A stretch of DNA of 7,678 bases from Rhodanobacter sp. (GCA_026193555.1 JAPHUU010000078.1:1-7678); one strand, 5' to 3'; counted from the stretch's first letter, positions 1 to 7,309 are shown. Notes: generated by a model not told the origin, from the letters alone. Numbers and translations are program-made.

Positions 1-1
1 C

Positions 2-232
2 GATCCGCACCGCGTGGTCGAAGTCCTGGCACGATATGGCCGCGTGCTGATCAGCTCCGAGGCAGATCTGCCCAATCATCTCGCCAACGAACATCCCGTT
101 GCCGGCAGCAATATCAACGACGACGGCAGCGCCGCCGAGGGCAAGTTGGCCACCCGCGACTACACACTGGCGCAGGCCCTGAATGTACTCAAGGGCATGG
201 CACTGGGCGACCACGGCGCCGCGCGGCGCTGA
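2..232 (+). CDS. C-terminal fragment of a probable carboxyl-terminal processing peptidase (CtpA-like, S41 family)
   Basis: The reading frame is open from the left edge and ends at TGA 230-232, so only the last ~76 residues are visible and the catalytic PDZ/S41 core lies outside the window. The visible tail contains SSEADLPNHLANE, a polar low-complexity linker, and then ATRDYTLAQALNVLKGMAL. A 'DLPxHLxNE' stretch followed by 'DYxLxxALNxLKG' resembles the C-terminus of gammaproteobacterial CtpA-type proteases, which are periplasmic serine peptidases acting on cell-wall hydrolases and other envelope proteins. The assignment rests on remembered tail similarity only. No active-site residue (Ser/Lys dyad) can be checked, so another protein with a similar tail is possible. 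The gene converges on rpoH and the two share a terminator. Confidence 0.55.
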   Translation, partial: DPHRVVEVLARYGRVLISSEADLPNHLANEHPVAGSNINDDGSAAEGKLATRDYTLAQALNVLKGMALGDHGAARR

Positions 233-284
233 GCATCCGGCGGCGCGGTCCGGGATCTGGCGACACTGCTCCCGCCAAAACGCA

Positions 285-314
285 AACGGCCCCTCGCGGG
301 GCCGTTGCTGTTTT
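285..314. terminator. Bidirectional intrinsic terminator between the CtpA-like gene and rpoH
   Basis: A perfect 9-bp GC-rich stem (AACGGCCCC 285-293, GGGGCCGTT 298-306) closes a four-base TCGC loop. On the plus strand a short T run (TTTT 311-314) follows. On the minus strand the stem is followed by TTTGCGTTTT (complement of 277-286). It sits between two convergent genes and can end both transcripts. Confidence 0.85.
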
Positions 315-329
315 CATCGACGAGGAGAA

Positions 330-1184
<855 letters not shown>

Positions 1185-1192
1185 GGGTGAAA

Positions 1193-1198
1193 CCTCCT
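1193..1198 (-). promoter_or_regulatory. Strong Shine-Dalgarno of rpoH
   Basis: A full AGGAGG on the minus strand lies 8 bases before the ATG at 1184. It fixes the start of rpoH and excludes the longer in-frame reading up to 1325. Confidence 0.85.
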
Positions 1199-1213
1199 GC
1201 ATGACGTCAAAGT

Positions 1214-1240
1214 TTAGCACTCGGGTAGTTCGAGTGCTAA
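1214..1240. promoter_or_regulatory. CIRCE operator (HrcA-binding site) upstream of rpoH
   Basis: TTAGCACTC (1214-1222), a 9-base spacer (1223-1231) and GAGTGCTAA (1232-1240) match the canonical CIRCE consensus TTAGCACTC-N9-GAGTGCTAA at all 18 arm positions. One more T/A pair (1213/1241) extends the inverted repeat to 10-bp arms. CIRCE is the operator of HrcA, the repressor of groE and often dnaK operons, whose activity depends on the GroE chaperonin. Here it lies in the rpoH leader, about 30 bases before the start codon and downstream of the proposed promoter. The hrcA gene is not in this window. Confidence 0.95.
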
Positions 1241-1278
1241 AACCTCGATTGGTTCGATCCGGATAAGAACCGGGCCTT

Positions 1279-1307
1279 AATGTACTCAATGGTACAGATA
1301 TAGCCAA
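1279..1307 (-). promoter_or_regulatory. Putative sigma-70-like promoter of rpoH
   Basis: On the minus strand TTGGCT (1307-1302, 4/6 to the -35 consensus), a 17-base spacer and TACATT (1284-1279, 4/6 to the -10 consensus) form the best promoter found between ung and rpoH. A start near 1272 would put CIRCE at about +32 to +58. A short inverted repeat (TGTAC 1281-1285, GTACA 1292-1296) overlaps the -10. The matches are moderate, and an additional heat-shock or envelope-stress promoter cannot be excluded. Confidence 0.4.
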
Positions 1308-1376
1308 CCCTTGTCCAGCACCCACAGTACGTCAACATGAGGCTTGCACAGCGATGCTCAAGCGGCCGTGAAATCG

Positions 1377-2066
1377 CTACAACGGCGGCAATGACCAGTC
1401 GATGGCCGGCTGACCGCGGGCCTGCAGCCAGGCGTTGGTCGCCGAAAAGTGGCCACAGCCGAGGAAGCCGCGATGGGCCGACAGCGGCGAGGGGTGTACC
1501 GAGCTCAGCACGCAATGCCGGTGACCGTCGATCAGCTGGCCCTTGCGCTGGGCATAGGCGCCCCAGAGCAGGAACACCAGGCCTTCGCGCTCGCGGTTGA
1601 GGGCGCCGATGGCCGCATCGGTGAAGCCCTCCCAGCCACGATTCGCGTGCGAGCCGGCATGACCGTCCTGCACCGTCAACACGCTGTTGAGCAGCAGCAC
1701 GCCGCGATCAGCCCAGGCGGTGAGGCATCCGTGGCCGGGCCGCGGGATGCCCAGATCGCGCTGGATTTCCTTGAAGATATTGCCCAGCGACGGCGGAACC
1801 CGCACCTGCGGGCGCACCGAGAAGCACAGGCCGTGAGCCTGACCGGACCCGTGATAGGGATCCTGCCCGAGGATCACCACCCGCACCGCATCGAACGGGG
1901 TGTGCTCGAAGGCAGCGAAGATGTCCGGGCCGGGCGGATAGATCTGCCGGCCAGCCCGCTTTTCGGCACGCAGGAAAGCCGCCAGTGCCTGCATCGCGGG
2001 CTGCTGCAGGTACTCGCCCAGTCGCTGTTTCCAGGATGGTTCGAGCTTGATCGATTCGCCGTTCAT
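1377..2066 (-). CDS. ung: Uracil-DNA glycosylase, family 1
   Basis: Ung cleaves the N-glycosidic bond of uracil in DNA, starting base-excision repair of deaminated cytosine or misincorporated dUMP in the cytoplasm. The 229-residue product has the same length as E. coli Ung. It carries the water-activating loop GQDPYHG (67-73, catalytic Asp69), Phe82 of the uracil pocket, LLLNSVLTV with the uracil-recognising Asn127, and the C-terminal [11 protein letters not shown] (191-201) with catalytic His191 and the DNA-intercalating Leu195. All key residues are intact. The ATG at 2064-2066 overlaps the stop codon of the upstream response regulator as ATGA, with AAGGA (complement of 2070-2074) close before it. 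Ung is therefore probably translationally coupled to the regulator and lacks its own promoter. The stop is TAG. Confidence 0.97.
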   Translation of the reverse strand: MNGESIKLEPSWKQRLGEYLQQPAMQALAAFLRAEKRAGRQIYPPGPDIFAAFEHTPFDAVRVVILGQDPYHGSGQAHGLCFSVRPQVRVPPSLGNIFKEIQRDLGIPRPGHGCLTAWADRGVLLLNSVLTVQDGHAGSHANRGWEGFTDAAIGALNREREGLVFLLWGAYAQRKGQLIDGHRHCVLSSVHPSPLSAHRGFLGCGHFSATNAWLQARGQPAIDWSLPPL

Positions 2067-2905
2067 GCTTCCTTGCTGAGTTCGCGCAGGTGCTGCGCCA
2101 CGCGCAGCTGGAACAGCAACTTCGTCAGCAACAGTTTTTCCTCGACCGGTTTCTCGACCAGATCATTGGCGCCGGAGCGCAGCAGTGCGGCCTGATTGGC
2201 CGGGTTCTCGTCGCCGGTCATCACCAGCACCGGCAGCCGGCCCTTGCCGTAGCCGAAGTGGGTGCGCACCCGATCAAGCAGATCGCCACCGGTGAGCTCG
2301 CCCTTCAGGCTGACATCGGTCAGCACCACATCGGCGCCGACCCAGCCCAGCATCCGATCGGCCTCCAGCAGGGCCAGTGCGTCCTCCACGCTGACCACAT
2401 GGCGCACCGTCAACCCGACCCTCTCCATCATGCGGCGGGTGGCCAGCGCCACCACACGGCTGTCCTCGACATACAGCACAGTGCCTTCCGCGGTCGCCGC
2501 GGGACTCACGTAGCCGCGGATGAACTCGGCCAGCGCCTGGAAACCCAGCGACTTGTCGAAGTAGTCGGTGACGTCCTCACCCAGGGCGCGCCGGTGCAGG
2601 CGGTCGTCGACATCACCGGACACCACCACGATCGGCACGTAGACCTGGGAGCTCGACTCGCGCACCACCCGCGCCAGCTCCAGCCCGTCCATGTCGGGCA
2701 GCCGCAGCGCAATGGTGATGAAGTCGAACAGGCCCTCGCCCAGCAACTGCTCCGCCTCGCTGCCCTTGCCGCAGCCGATCACCTCGACCCCGGGCAGCTC
2801 GGCCTGCAGGACGCGGGTAATCAACTGCCGCACCACGCGAGAACCGTCCACCACCAGCACGCGCGGCGCGGTGGTGAGCAGACGGTTGCTGATATTTCCA
2901 CTCAT
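2063..2905 (-). CDS. Tandem-receiver (REC-REC) response regulator with a degenerate first receiver
   Basis: The 280-residue soluble protein is made of two CheY-like receiver domains and has no recognisable DNA-binding or enzymatic output domain. REC1 (about 15-132) has Asp20, Ser96 and Lys118. At the place of the phospho-acceptor Asp it has Ala66 (in [11 protein letters not shown]), so it probably cannot be phosphorylated in the usual way. REC2 (about 141-272) is canonical: acidic pair Glu147/Asp148, phospho-acceptor Asp197 (VVLTDVSL), Thr230 (VMTGD) and Lys252 (VEKPV). No histidine kinase is in the window, so partner and pathway are unknown. The ATG at 2905 is the first possible start because an in-frame TAG lies two codons upstream. 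A short AGGGA directly abuts the start, so the ribosome binding site is unusual. The stop overlaps ung by 4 bases. Confidence 0.9.
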   Translation of the reverse strand: MSGNISNRLLTTAPRVLVVDGSRVVRQLITRVLQAELPGVEVIGCGKGSEAEQLLGEGLFDFITIALRLPDMDGLELARVVRESSSQVYVPIVVVSGDVDDRLHRRALGEDVTDYFDKSLGFQALAEFIRGYVSPAATAEGTVLYVEDSRVVALATRRMMERVGLTVRHVVSVEDALALLEADRMLGWVGADVVLTDVSLKGELTGGDLLDRVRTHFGYGKGRLPVLVMTGDENPANQAALLRSGANDLVEKPVEEKLLLTKLLFQLRVAQHLRELSKEA

Positions 2906-2990
2906 TCCCTAACTCACCCACACGCTTGGTGGCGATTCCTGCCGATGAACTCGCGACCGCACCCCCTGCGTTCGCTCGTCTGAGGATAAT

Positions 2991-3012
2991 GCACCGACCG
3001 CGCGGTCGGTGC
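2991..3012. terminator. Perfect 22-bp palindrome downstream of ftsX; possible terminator or operator
   Basis: GCACCGACCGC (2991-3001) is followed directly by its exact reverse complement GCGGTCGGTGC (3002-3012). As RNA it can form a 9-bp stem with a GCGC loop. It lies 37 bases beyond the ftsX stop on the minus strand and is followed there only by ATTATCC, a poor U tract, so intrinsic termination is plausible but not strong. A perfect palindrome of this length could instead bind a dimeric repressor controlling the regulator-ung pair, whose start is 85 bases further on. Confidence 0.5.
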
Positions 3013-3049
3013 CTGAGAGACATGTCACCGTGTGGACCAAAGGCCAGGC

Positions 3050-4033
3050 TCACCCCGCCTTGCGCAACTGCCGCGCACTGACCACGCGCGCACCGAACCA
3101 GCCGATCACGGCCGCCGCCAGCGGCACCGCCAGCAGCAGCCACAGCGGCAGCGCCCCCACTTGCAGCTTGCCGTCGTAGACCCGGCTCAACTGTGCCACC
3201 GGACCGGCCAGGCTCAGTTCGATCAGCAGCGCCAGCAGGGCGGCCAGGATGCCACTGAAAAAGCCGTACCAGAGCCCGGCATACAGATACGGTCGACGCA
3301 CGAACGCCCTGCTGGCGCCGACCAGCAGCAGCACGCCGATTTCCTCGCTGCGGCTGGCGATATCCATGCGCACCGTATTGCCCACCACCAACAAGGCTGC
3401 CAGCGCCAGCAATGAAGCGAGTACCAGCACCGCGCGGTTGCCCACGTCGAGCAGCGCATCCAGCCGCTGGCGCCAGCTACCGCTGTCCTGCACCAGGTCG
3501 ACGCTGTGCATCGCGCGGATATCGGTCACCAGCTGCTCAATCGCGCCGGCGCTCAAATCACCCCGCGGCTGCAACTGCAGGACATAGGGCAGCGGGTTGT
3601 CGTCCAGGGTCTGCAGTGCACTGGAGAACCCCTGCATCTTCGCCAGTTCGTCCATGCCCTGCTGGGGAGTCTTCAGTGTCACCGTCGCCACGGCGGGATG
3701 CTCACTCAGTTGCCTGACCAGCAACTGCGCCTGCTGCGCGCCCTGACCGGGCTGCATGAACACGCTGATCGCCTGGCTCTGGCCGAGCGCATCGCCGAGC
3801 TTCTGCACATTGCCAAGCAACAGGTAAAACGCCAGCGGCAAGGCCAGCGCCAGTCCCATCACGGAAATCGTCAACAGGCTGCCGAGTGGGCGCGCGGCCA
3901 GCCGACGCAGGCTGGCCAGCGCGCTCCAACCGTGATGCTCGCGCCAGCTGGCAAGCCTTCGGCCCCGGCTGTGCGCATTGCGTGGCGAGGTGTCGGTCGC
4001 CCCCGCAGGGGCATTTTCCGGCGATATGCTCAC
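3050..4033 (-). CDS. ftsX: Cell-division ABC transporter permease-like protein FtsX
   Basis: FtsX is the inner-membrane partner of the ATPase FtsE. At the septum the complex controls activation of peptidoglycan amidases and supports divisome assembly rather than moving a known substrate. The 327-residue product has the family topology: a basic cytoplasmic N-terminus, TM1 about 52-73, a long periplasmic loop (about 75-195, containing DDNPLPYVLQL, which resembles the conserved 'NPLP' stretch of FtsX), TM2 about 199-219, TM3 about 250-276 and TM4 about 296-316. The cytoplasmic segment after TM2 (DIASRSEEIGVLLLVGAS) matches the conserved FtsX coupling region. The start is GTG at 4031-4033, overlapping the ftsE stop as GTGA, with AGGAGG four bases before it inside the end of ftsE. 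This overlap indicates coupled translation in an ftsEX operon. Confidence 0.96.
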   Translation of the reverse strand: MSISPENAPAGATDTSPRNAHSRGRRLASWREHHGWSALASLRRLAARPLGSLLTISVMGLALALPLAFYLLLGNVQKLGDALGQSQAISVFMQPGQGAQQAQLLVRQLSEHPAVATVTLKTPQQGMDELAKMQGFSSALQTLDDNPLPYVLQLQPRGDLSAGAIEQLVTDIRAMHSVDLVQDSGSWRQRLDALLDVGNRAVLVLASLLALAALLVVGNTVRMDIASRSEEIGVLLLVGASRAFVRRPYLYAGLWYGFFSGILAALLALLIELSLAGPVAQLSRVYDGKLQVGALPLWLLLAVPLAAAVIGWFGARVVSARQLRKAG

Positions 4034-4707
4034 AACACCTCCTGCGCCGCCAGATCGGCCACCAGCCGCCCGTGATCGAGCACGATCACCCGCTTGCGCA
4101 TGCGCTTGATCAGCGGCAGATCATGACTGGCGATCAGCACCGTGGTGCCGACCTGCTGGAATTCGGCAAACAAGCTCATGATTTCGACCGCCAGCTGCGG
4201 ATCCAGATTGCCGGTCGGTTCGTCGGCGATCAGCAGGGTGGGCCGTGCCACGATCGCCCGTGCAATACCCACACGCTGCTGCTCGCCGGCCGACAAGGTG
4301 GCCGGCAACTGGCGTTCATAGGCGAGCAGGCCGACCTTCTCCAACGCCGCCCGCACGCGTCGGGACCGCTCCGCCCTGGCGATGCCACCGATCACCAGTG
4401 GCAGCTCCACATTGGCGAACACGCTGCGCTCCATCAACAGCCGGTGATCCTGAAACACCATGCCGATCTGACGCCGCCATTTCGGGACGCCACCGCGGCG
4501 GATCTTCGCCAGGCTCCTGCCGTCCATCGTGATCACGCCATGTGAGGGACGCTCGATCAGCCCCAGCAGCTTGAGCAAGGTGCTCTTGCCGGCGCCGGAG
4601 TGGCCGGTGATGAAAGCCATTTCACCGGTAGGCACTTCAAACGAAAGTTGCGACAGCGCCTCGTGACCGCCCTCGTAACGCTTGCTGACTTGATCGAAAT
4701 GAATCAC
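4030..4707 (-). CDS. ftsE: Cell-division ATP-binding protein FtsE
   Basis: FtsE is the cytoplasmic ABC ATPase that drives FtsX at the division septum. Starting at GTG 4707 gives 225 residues beginning with MIHFDQVSKRY, close to the usual FtsE length and N-terminus. Visible motifs are Walker A GHSGAGKST (35-43), the Q-loop VFQD (Gln86), ABC signature LSAGEQQR (138-145), Walker B LLIADEP with catalytic Glu163, D-loop NLD, and the H-loop in ASHD (His195). GGGGA lies five bases upstream of GTG. An in-frame TTG at 4746 would add 13 residues (MPLARRRAAAGNP) not expected in the family, so it is less likely. The gene follows rhlB by about 120 bases and overlaps ftsX by 4 bases. No ftsY is seen next to it. 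Confidence 0.95.
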   Translation of the reverse strand: MIHFDQVSKRYEGGHEALSQLSFEVPTGEMAFITGHSGAGKSTLLKLLGLIERPSHGVITMDGRSLAKIRRGGVPKWRRQIGMVFQDHRLLMERSVFANVELPLVIGGIARAERSRRVRAALEKVGLLAYERQLPATLSAGEQQRVGIARAIVARPTLLIADEPTGNLDPQLAVEIMSLFAEFQQVGTTVLIASHDLPLIKRMRKRVIVLDHGRLVADLAAQEVL

Positions 4708-4828
4708 CGGGTTCCCCGCCGCGGCACGTCGACGTGCCAGCGGCAAGGATAAGGGAAGCGGGCGCCGAGTGGCGGACTTCCTGTGGCACTGGATCGGACG
4801 CCGCGACCACGCGCGGCGCCGCTCCTGC

Positions 4829-6589
4829 TCAGCGTCCGGTGAACAGCCGGGTCAACCGACGGAACAGGCCCGGCTTGTGCGGATGTGCGTGGTCGTGGGC
4901 CTTGCCGGAGGTCACCTCGACCTGACGCGACGGCCGCTGGCCGGCAGCGGCCGAATCGGCGGCGTTGCGCCCGCGCGGCGGGCGACGCTCGCCACGCGGG
5001 GGCCGCTTGCCCTCGCCGGCGGCAGCGACCTGCCCGGCCTGCCCGTTCGACTCGACCACGCCAGCTTCGCCGCCTTCGCGGCGGCGGTTGCGCCCGCCAC
5101 GACGACGACGCGGCTTGCTCGCCACCGCATCGCCCCCAGCGGACGGAGCGGGAACGGCATGCGCGACGGACGTCACCGGTGCGGCGGTCGCCACCGCAGC
5201 CTGCCCCGCATTTTCTGCGGCTACCGGCGTCGGACGGGGCTCGCGCGGTGGACGGGCGCTGCTGCGCGACGCACCACCACGCCCACCGTCACGGCTCGGC
5301 GTGGCGCGTCCACGACGCGGCGCCTCGCCCGGACGCGGCGGCACCAGGTCGCCAAACTCGGCACTGTCGGCAGCGGCATTCGCCACGAACTCGGCATCGA
5401 CCGCACGCGGCTTGGGCATGATCAGCAAGGCGGCATCCATGCTGGCGACCGGAATGCTCTGGCCGATAAAGGTCTCGATATCCGGCAGCGACATCGCGTA
5501 CAGGTCGCAGGCGAAGCTGATCGCGTCACCCTCGGCGCCGAGCCGCGCAGTGCGGCCGATGCGGTGCACGTAATCCTCGGCATCCTGCGGCAGATCGTAG
5601 TTGAAGACGTGGCTGACGTCGGGAATGTGCAGGCCGCGCGCGGCCACGTCAGTGGCCACCAGGATGTCCAGCTGGCCTTCCTGGAACCGCTGCAGCAGCT
5701 TCTGCCGCTTCAGCTGCGGCACGTCACCGGAGATCGCGCCCACGCGATAACCGTGACGCTTGACCCGATCGGTGATGCGCTCGGCGGCCGCCTTGGTGTT
5801 GACGAAGATGATGCTGCGCTCGGCCTGGGTGCGCTCAAGCAGGTTCAGCAGCAGCGGCATCTTTTCTTCCTTGGCCGGGAAGTAGACCAACTGGCGCACC
5901 TTGTCGGCGGTGACGTTGTCGCTCTCCACCACCAGCTTCTCGGCCTCGTGCATGTGCTCGTAGGCCAGCTCCAGCACGCGATGGCTCAGCGTGGCCGAGA
6001 ACAGCAGCACCTGACGCTCCTCGCGTGGCGGCAGTCGGCGGAAGATGAAGCGCACGTCCTTGATGAAACCCAGATCGAACATGCGATCGGCCTCATCGAT
6101 CACCATCACCTCGACGCTGTTGAGGCTGAACACGCCCTGCTTGTGGTAGTCGAGCAAGCGACCGGGCGTGGCGATGATGATGTCGCAGCCGTCCTTCAGC
6201 TGCTGGCGCTGCTTTTCATAGTCGACGCCACCGTAGATCAGCGCCATGCGCAGGCCGGTGTTGCGGCCGATGGCGCGGGCATCCTTCTCGATCTGGATCG
6301 CCAGCTCACGGGTTGGCGCGATCACCAGCGCCCGCGGATCGCTGTCCTTGCGGCTGGCCACGGCGGGGTTGAGCAGCAGGCGATTCATCAGCGCGACCAG
6401 GAACGCACAGGTCTTGCCCGTGCCGGTCTGCGCCTGGCCGGCCACATCACGGCCGGCCAGCGCCAGCGGCAGGGTCATTTCCTGGATCGGCGTGCAGCGG
6501 ATGAATCCGCTCTCGTCCAGGCCTTGCTGCAGGAGGGGGTGCAAATCGAAGTTGGTGAAGAAGGTATCGGTAAGTACTGTTTGGGACAT
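4829..6589 (-). CDS. rhlB: DEAD-box ATP-dependent RNA helicase RhlB, long form with basic C-terminal tail
   Basis: RhlB unwinds structured RNA and in E. coli is part of the RNA degradosome. The 586-residue product has every core motif: Q motif (Phe14, TPIQ 33-36), Walker A AQTGTGKT (53-60), PTREL (92-96), TPGR (141-144), DEAD (165-168), SAT (199-201), TDVAARG (313-319) and HRIGRTAR (342-349). E. coli RhlB is about 420 residues. Here residues ~415-586 add a Gly/Arg/Pro/Ala-rich, probably disordered tail with [12 protein letters not shown], a His-rich HDHAHPH (565-571), and a terminal amphipathic basic segment [13 protein letters not shown]. The start at 6589 matches the family N-terminus (MSQ...FFTNFDLHP). 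The 138 in-frame codons upstream are not helicase-like. No clear Shine-Dalgarno precedes the ATG. The gene is divergent from trxA-rho, as in E. coli. Confidence 0.96.
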   Translation of the reverse strand: MSQTVLTDTFFTNFDLHPLLQQGLDESGFIRCTPIQEMTLPLALAGRDVAGQAQTGTGKTCAFLVALMNRLLLNPAVASRKDSDPRALVIAPTRELAIQIEKDARAIGRNTGLRMALIYGGVDYEKQRQQLKDGCDIIIATPGRLLDYHKQGVFSLNSVEVMVIDEADRMFDLGFIKDVRFIFRRLPPREERQVLLFSATLSHRVLELAYEHMHEAEKLVVESDNVTADKVRQLVYFPAKEEKMPLLLNLLERTQAERSIIFVNTKAAAERITDRVKRHGYRVGAISGDVPQLKRQKLLQRFQEGQLDILVATDVAARGLHIPDVSHVFNYDLPQDAEDYVHRIGRTARLGAEGDAISFACDLYAMSLPDIETFIGQSIPVASMDAALLIMPKPRAVDAEFVANAAADSAEFGDLVPPRPGEAPRRGRATPSRDGGRGGASRSSARPPREPRPTPVAAENAGQAAVATAAPVTSVAHAVPAPSAGGDAVASKPRRRRGGRNRRREGGEAGVVESNGQAGQVAAAGEGKRPPRGERRPPRGRNAADSAAAGQRPSRQVEVTSGKAHDHAHPHKPGLFRRLTRLFTGR

Positions 6590-6878
6590 ATGGGGATCTG
6601 GAAACCTTGCCTGACGGCGACGTGATGCGCTGCACCCGCTCCAGCCGCCGGTTATCGGCGAAGGGCGGTGCAGGACGGGTGCGCTGGGCGCAACGAAGCG
6701 TTCAATCTCGGGGTCGGCAAGGTCGCGCCGCGGCGTGCGACGCCGGATTTGACGGCGGTCCGACGGGCGACCTGGAAGATCGCCCTTGAATCGTGCCCGG
6801 AGTTGCGCTGGAATGAGGATGTGCCGCCATGGCACCCCTTTATCCTGCCCAACCCGCGCTTCATGGGCGCCTGAGTGT

Positions 6879-6917
6879 AGCCGATGACGGACTGCCACGT
6901 CGCCATCGGCTTGTTTT
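6879..6917 (+). terminator. Terminator-like hairpin followed by T-rich tract, upstream of trxA
   Basis: AGCCGATG (6879-6886) pairs with CATCGGCT (6904-6911). After one mismatch, three further pairs form (CGG 6888-6890 with TCG 6900-6902 region, including a G-T wobble), leaving a loop of about 9 bases. TTGTTTT (6911-6917) follows on the plus strand. The form is that of an intrinsic terminator, but no plus-strand gene precedes it within the intergenic region. It may insulate trxA from upstream readthrough or be a structural or regulatory element. Confidence 0.45.
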
Positions 6918-6944
6918 GACACGCTTGTCACCCCATTGTTGTTG
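6916..6944 (+). promoter_or_regulatory. Possible trxA promoter region with exact TTGACA and overlapping inverted repeat
   Basis: TTGACA at 6916-6921 is an exact -35 hexamer about 60 bases before trxA. No good -10 stands at 16-18 bases (TTGTTG at 6939-6944 is poor, GTTGAT at 6941-6946 is at 19 bases). The hexamer overlaps an inverted repeat TGACA (6917-6921)-CGCT-TGTCA (6926-6930) that could be an operator for an activator compensating for the weak -10. Confidence 0.35.
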
Positions 6945-6982
6945 ATCCACACGTTTTGCACCCCCAGCCACGGAGATCCCCG

Positions 6983-7309
6983 GTGAGCGACCTGATTACC
7001 CATGTGAACGACGACGCCTTCGAGCAGCAGGTGCTCAAGTCCGAACTACCTGTGCTGCTGGATTTCTGGGCCGAATGGTGCGGCCCGTGCAAGGCCATCG
7101 CGCCGATGCTGGACGAGCTGGCCAAGCAGTACGAGGGCAAGCTGCGGGTGGTCAAGGTCAACATCGACCACAACCAGCAGACTCCCCGCACCTATGGCGT
7201 GCGCGGCATTCCGACCTTGATGGTGTTCAAGAACGGCAAGGTCGAGGCGACCCAGATCGGCGCCGCCAGCAAGGGTCAACTGACCCAGATGATCGACAAG
7301 GCGCTCTGA
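6983..7309 (+). CDS. trxA: Thioredoxin 1
   Basis: TrxA is the cytoplasmic dithiol oxidoreductase that reduces protein disulfides, including those of ribonucleotide reductase and PAPS/methionine-sulfoxide reductases, and is recycled by thioredoxin reductase. The 108-residue product has the single thioredoxin fold with active site WCGPC (32-36), the buried Asp27 (LLDFWAEW), Lys58 and the cis-Pro in RGIPT (Pro77). E. coli TrxA is 109 residues. The start is GTG at 6983 with GGAGA (6972-6976) six bases upstream. An ATG-like start further up at 6956 would add nine residues not usual in the family and would place the ribosome binding site inside the gene. It is divergent from rhlB and is followed by rho, the same arrangement as in E. 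coli. Confidence 0.97.
   Translation: MSDLITHVNDDAFEQQVLKSELPVLLDFWAEWCGPCKAIAPMLDELAKQYEGKLRVVKVNIDHNQQTPRTYGVRGIPTLMVFKNGKVEATQIGAASKGQLTQMIDKAL

Larger units (their letters stand above)
6590..6982. other. Divergent rhlB / trxA intergenic region (393 bases)
   Basis: No convincing gene is seen here. Short frames on both strands (for example 6668-6874 plus, 6652-6906 minus) have no ribosome binding site or family resemblance. The right third is less GC-rich and holds a terminator-like hairpin (6879-6914), a perfect TTGACA (6916-6921) inside a TGACA/TGTCA inverted repeat, and the trxA Shine-Dalgarno. A minor hairpin (GTGCC 6821-6825, GGCAC 6831-6835) is also present. No convincing rhlB promoter was found on the minus strand, so its leader could be up to about 300 bases. 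Confidence 0.6.

Noticed and set aside
1303..1316. Sigma-54-like GG-N10-GC upstream of rpoH on the minus strand
   Set aside because: Only the invariant GG and GC fit. The remainder of the -24/-12 boxes does not, and such spacing is frequent in GC-rich DNA.
1341..1378. Hairpins at the end of ung (AGCGAT/ATCGCT and GCTTG/CAAGC)
   Set aside because: Stems are short, loops are long or bulged, and no T run follows on the minus strand. They do not make a convincing terminator.
4708..4746. Upstream TTG start for ftsE
   Set aside because: It adds 13 residues outside the usual FtsE N-terminus, while GTG at 4707 gives the expected MIHFDQVSKRY start and length.
4799..4818. GC-rich hairpin (CGCCGCG / CGCGGCG) between rhlB and ftsE as a terminator
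   Set aside because: The 7-bp stem has no T tract on the minus strand. Chance stems are common at this GC content, so I leave open whether rhlB reads through into ftsEX.
4769..6625. 618-codon open frame antisense to rhlB
   Set aside because: It is the complement of a strongly supported DEAD-box helicase gene. The translation is rich in His, Gln and Leu with no domain, as expected for an antisense shadow in GC-rich DNA, and no ribosome binding site is seen.
6668..6874. Small plus-strand frame in the rhlB-trxA gap
   Set aside because: There is no ribosome binding site, no recognisable family, and an equally long minus-strand frame overlaps it. It is best treated as non-coding.
6590..7003. In-frame 138-codon upstream extension of rhlB
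   Set aside because: It would overlap the trxA start and promoter region. It has no helicase-like sequence, and the family N-terminus begins at 6589.
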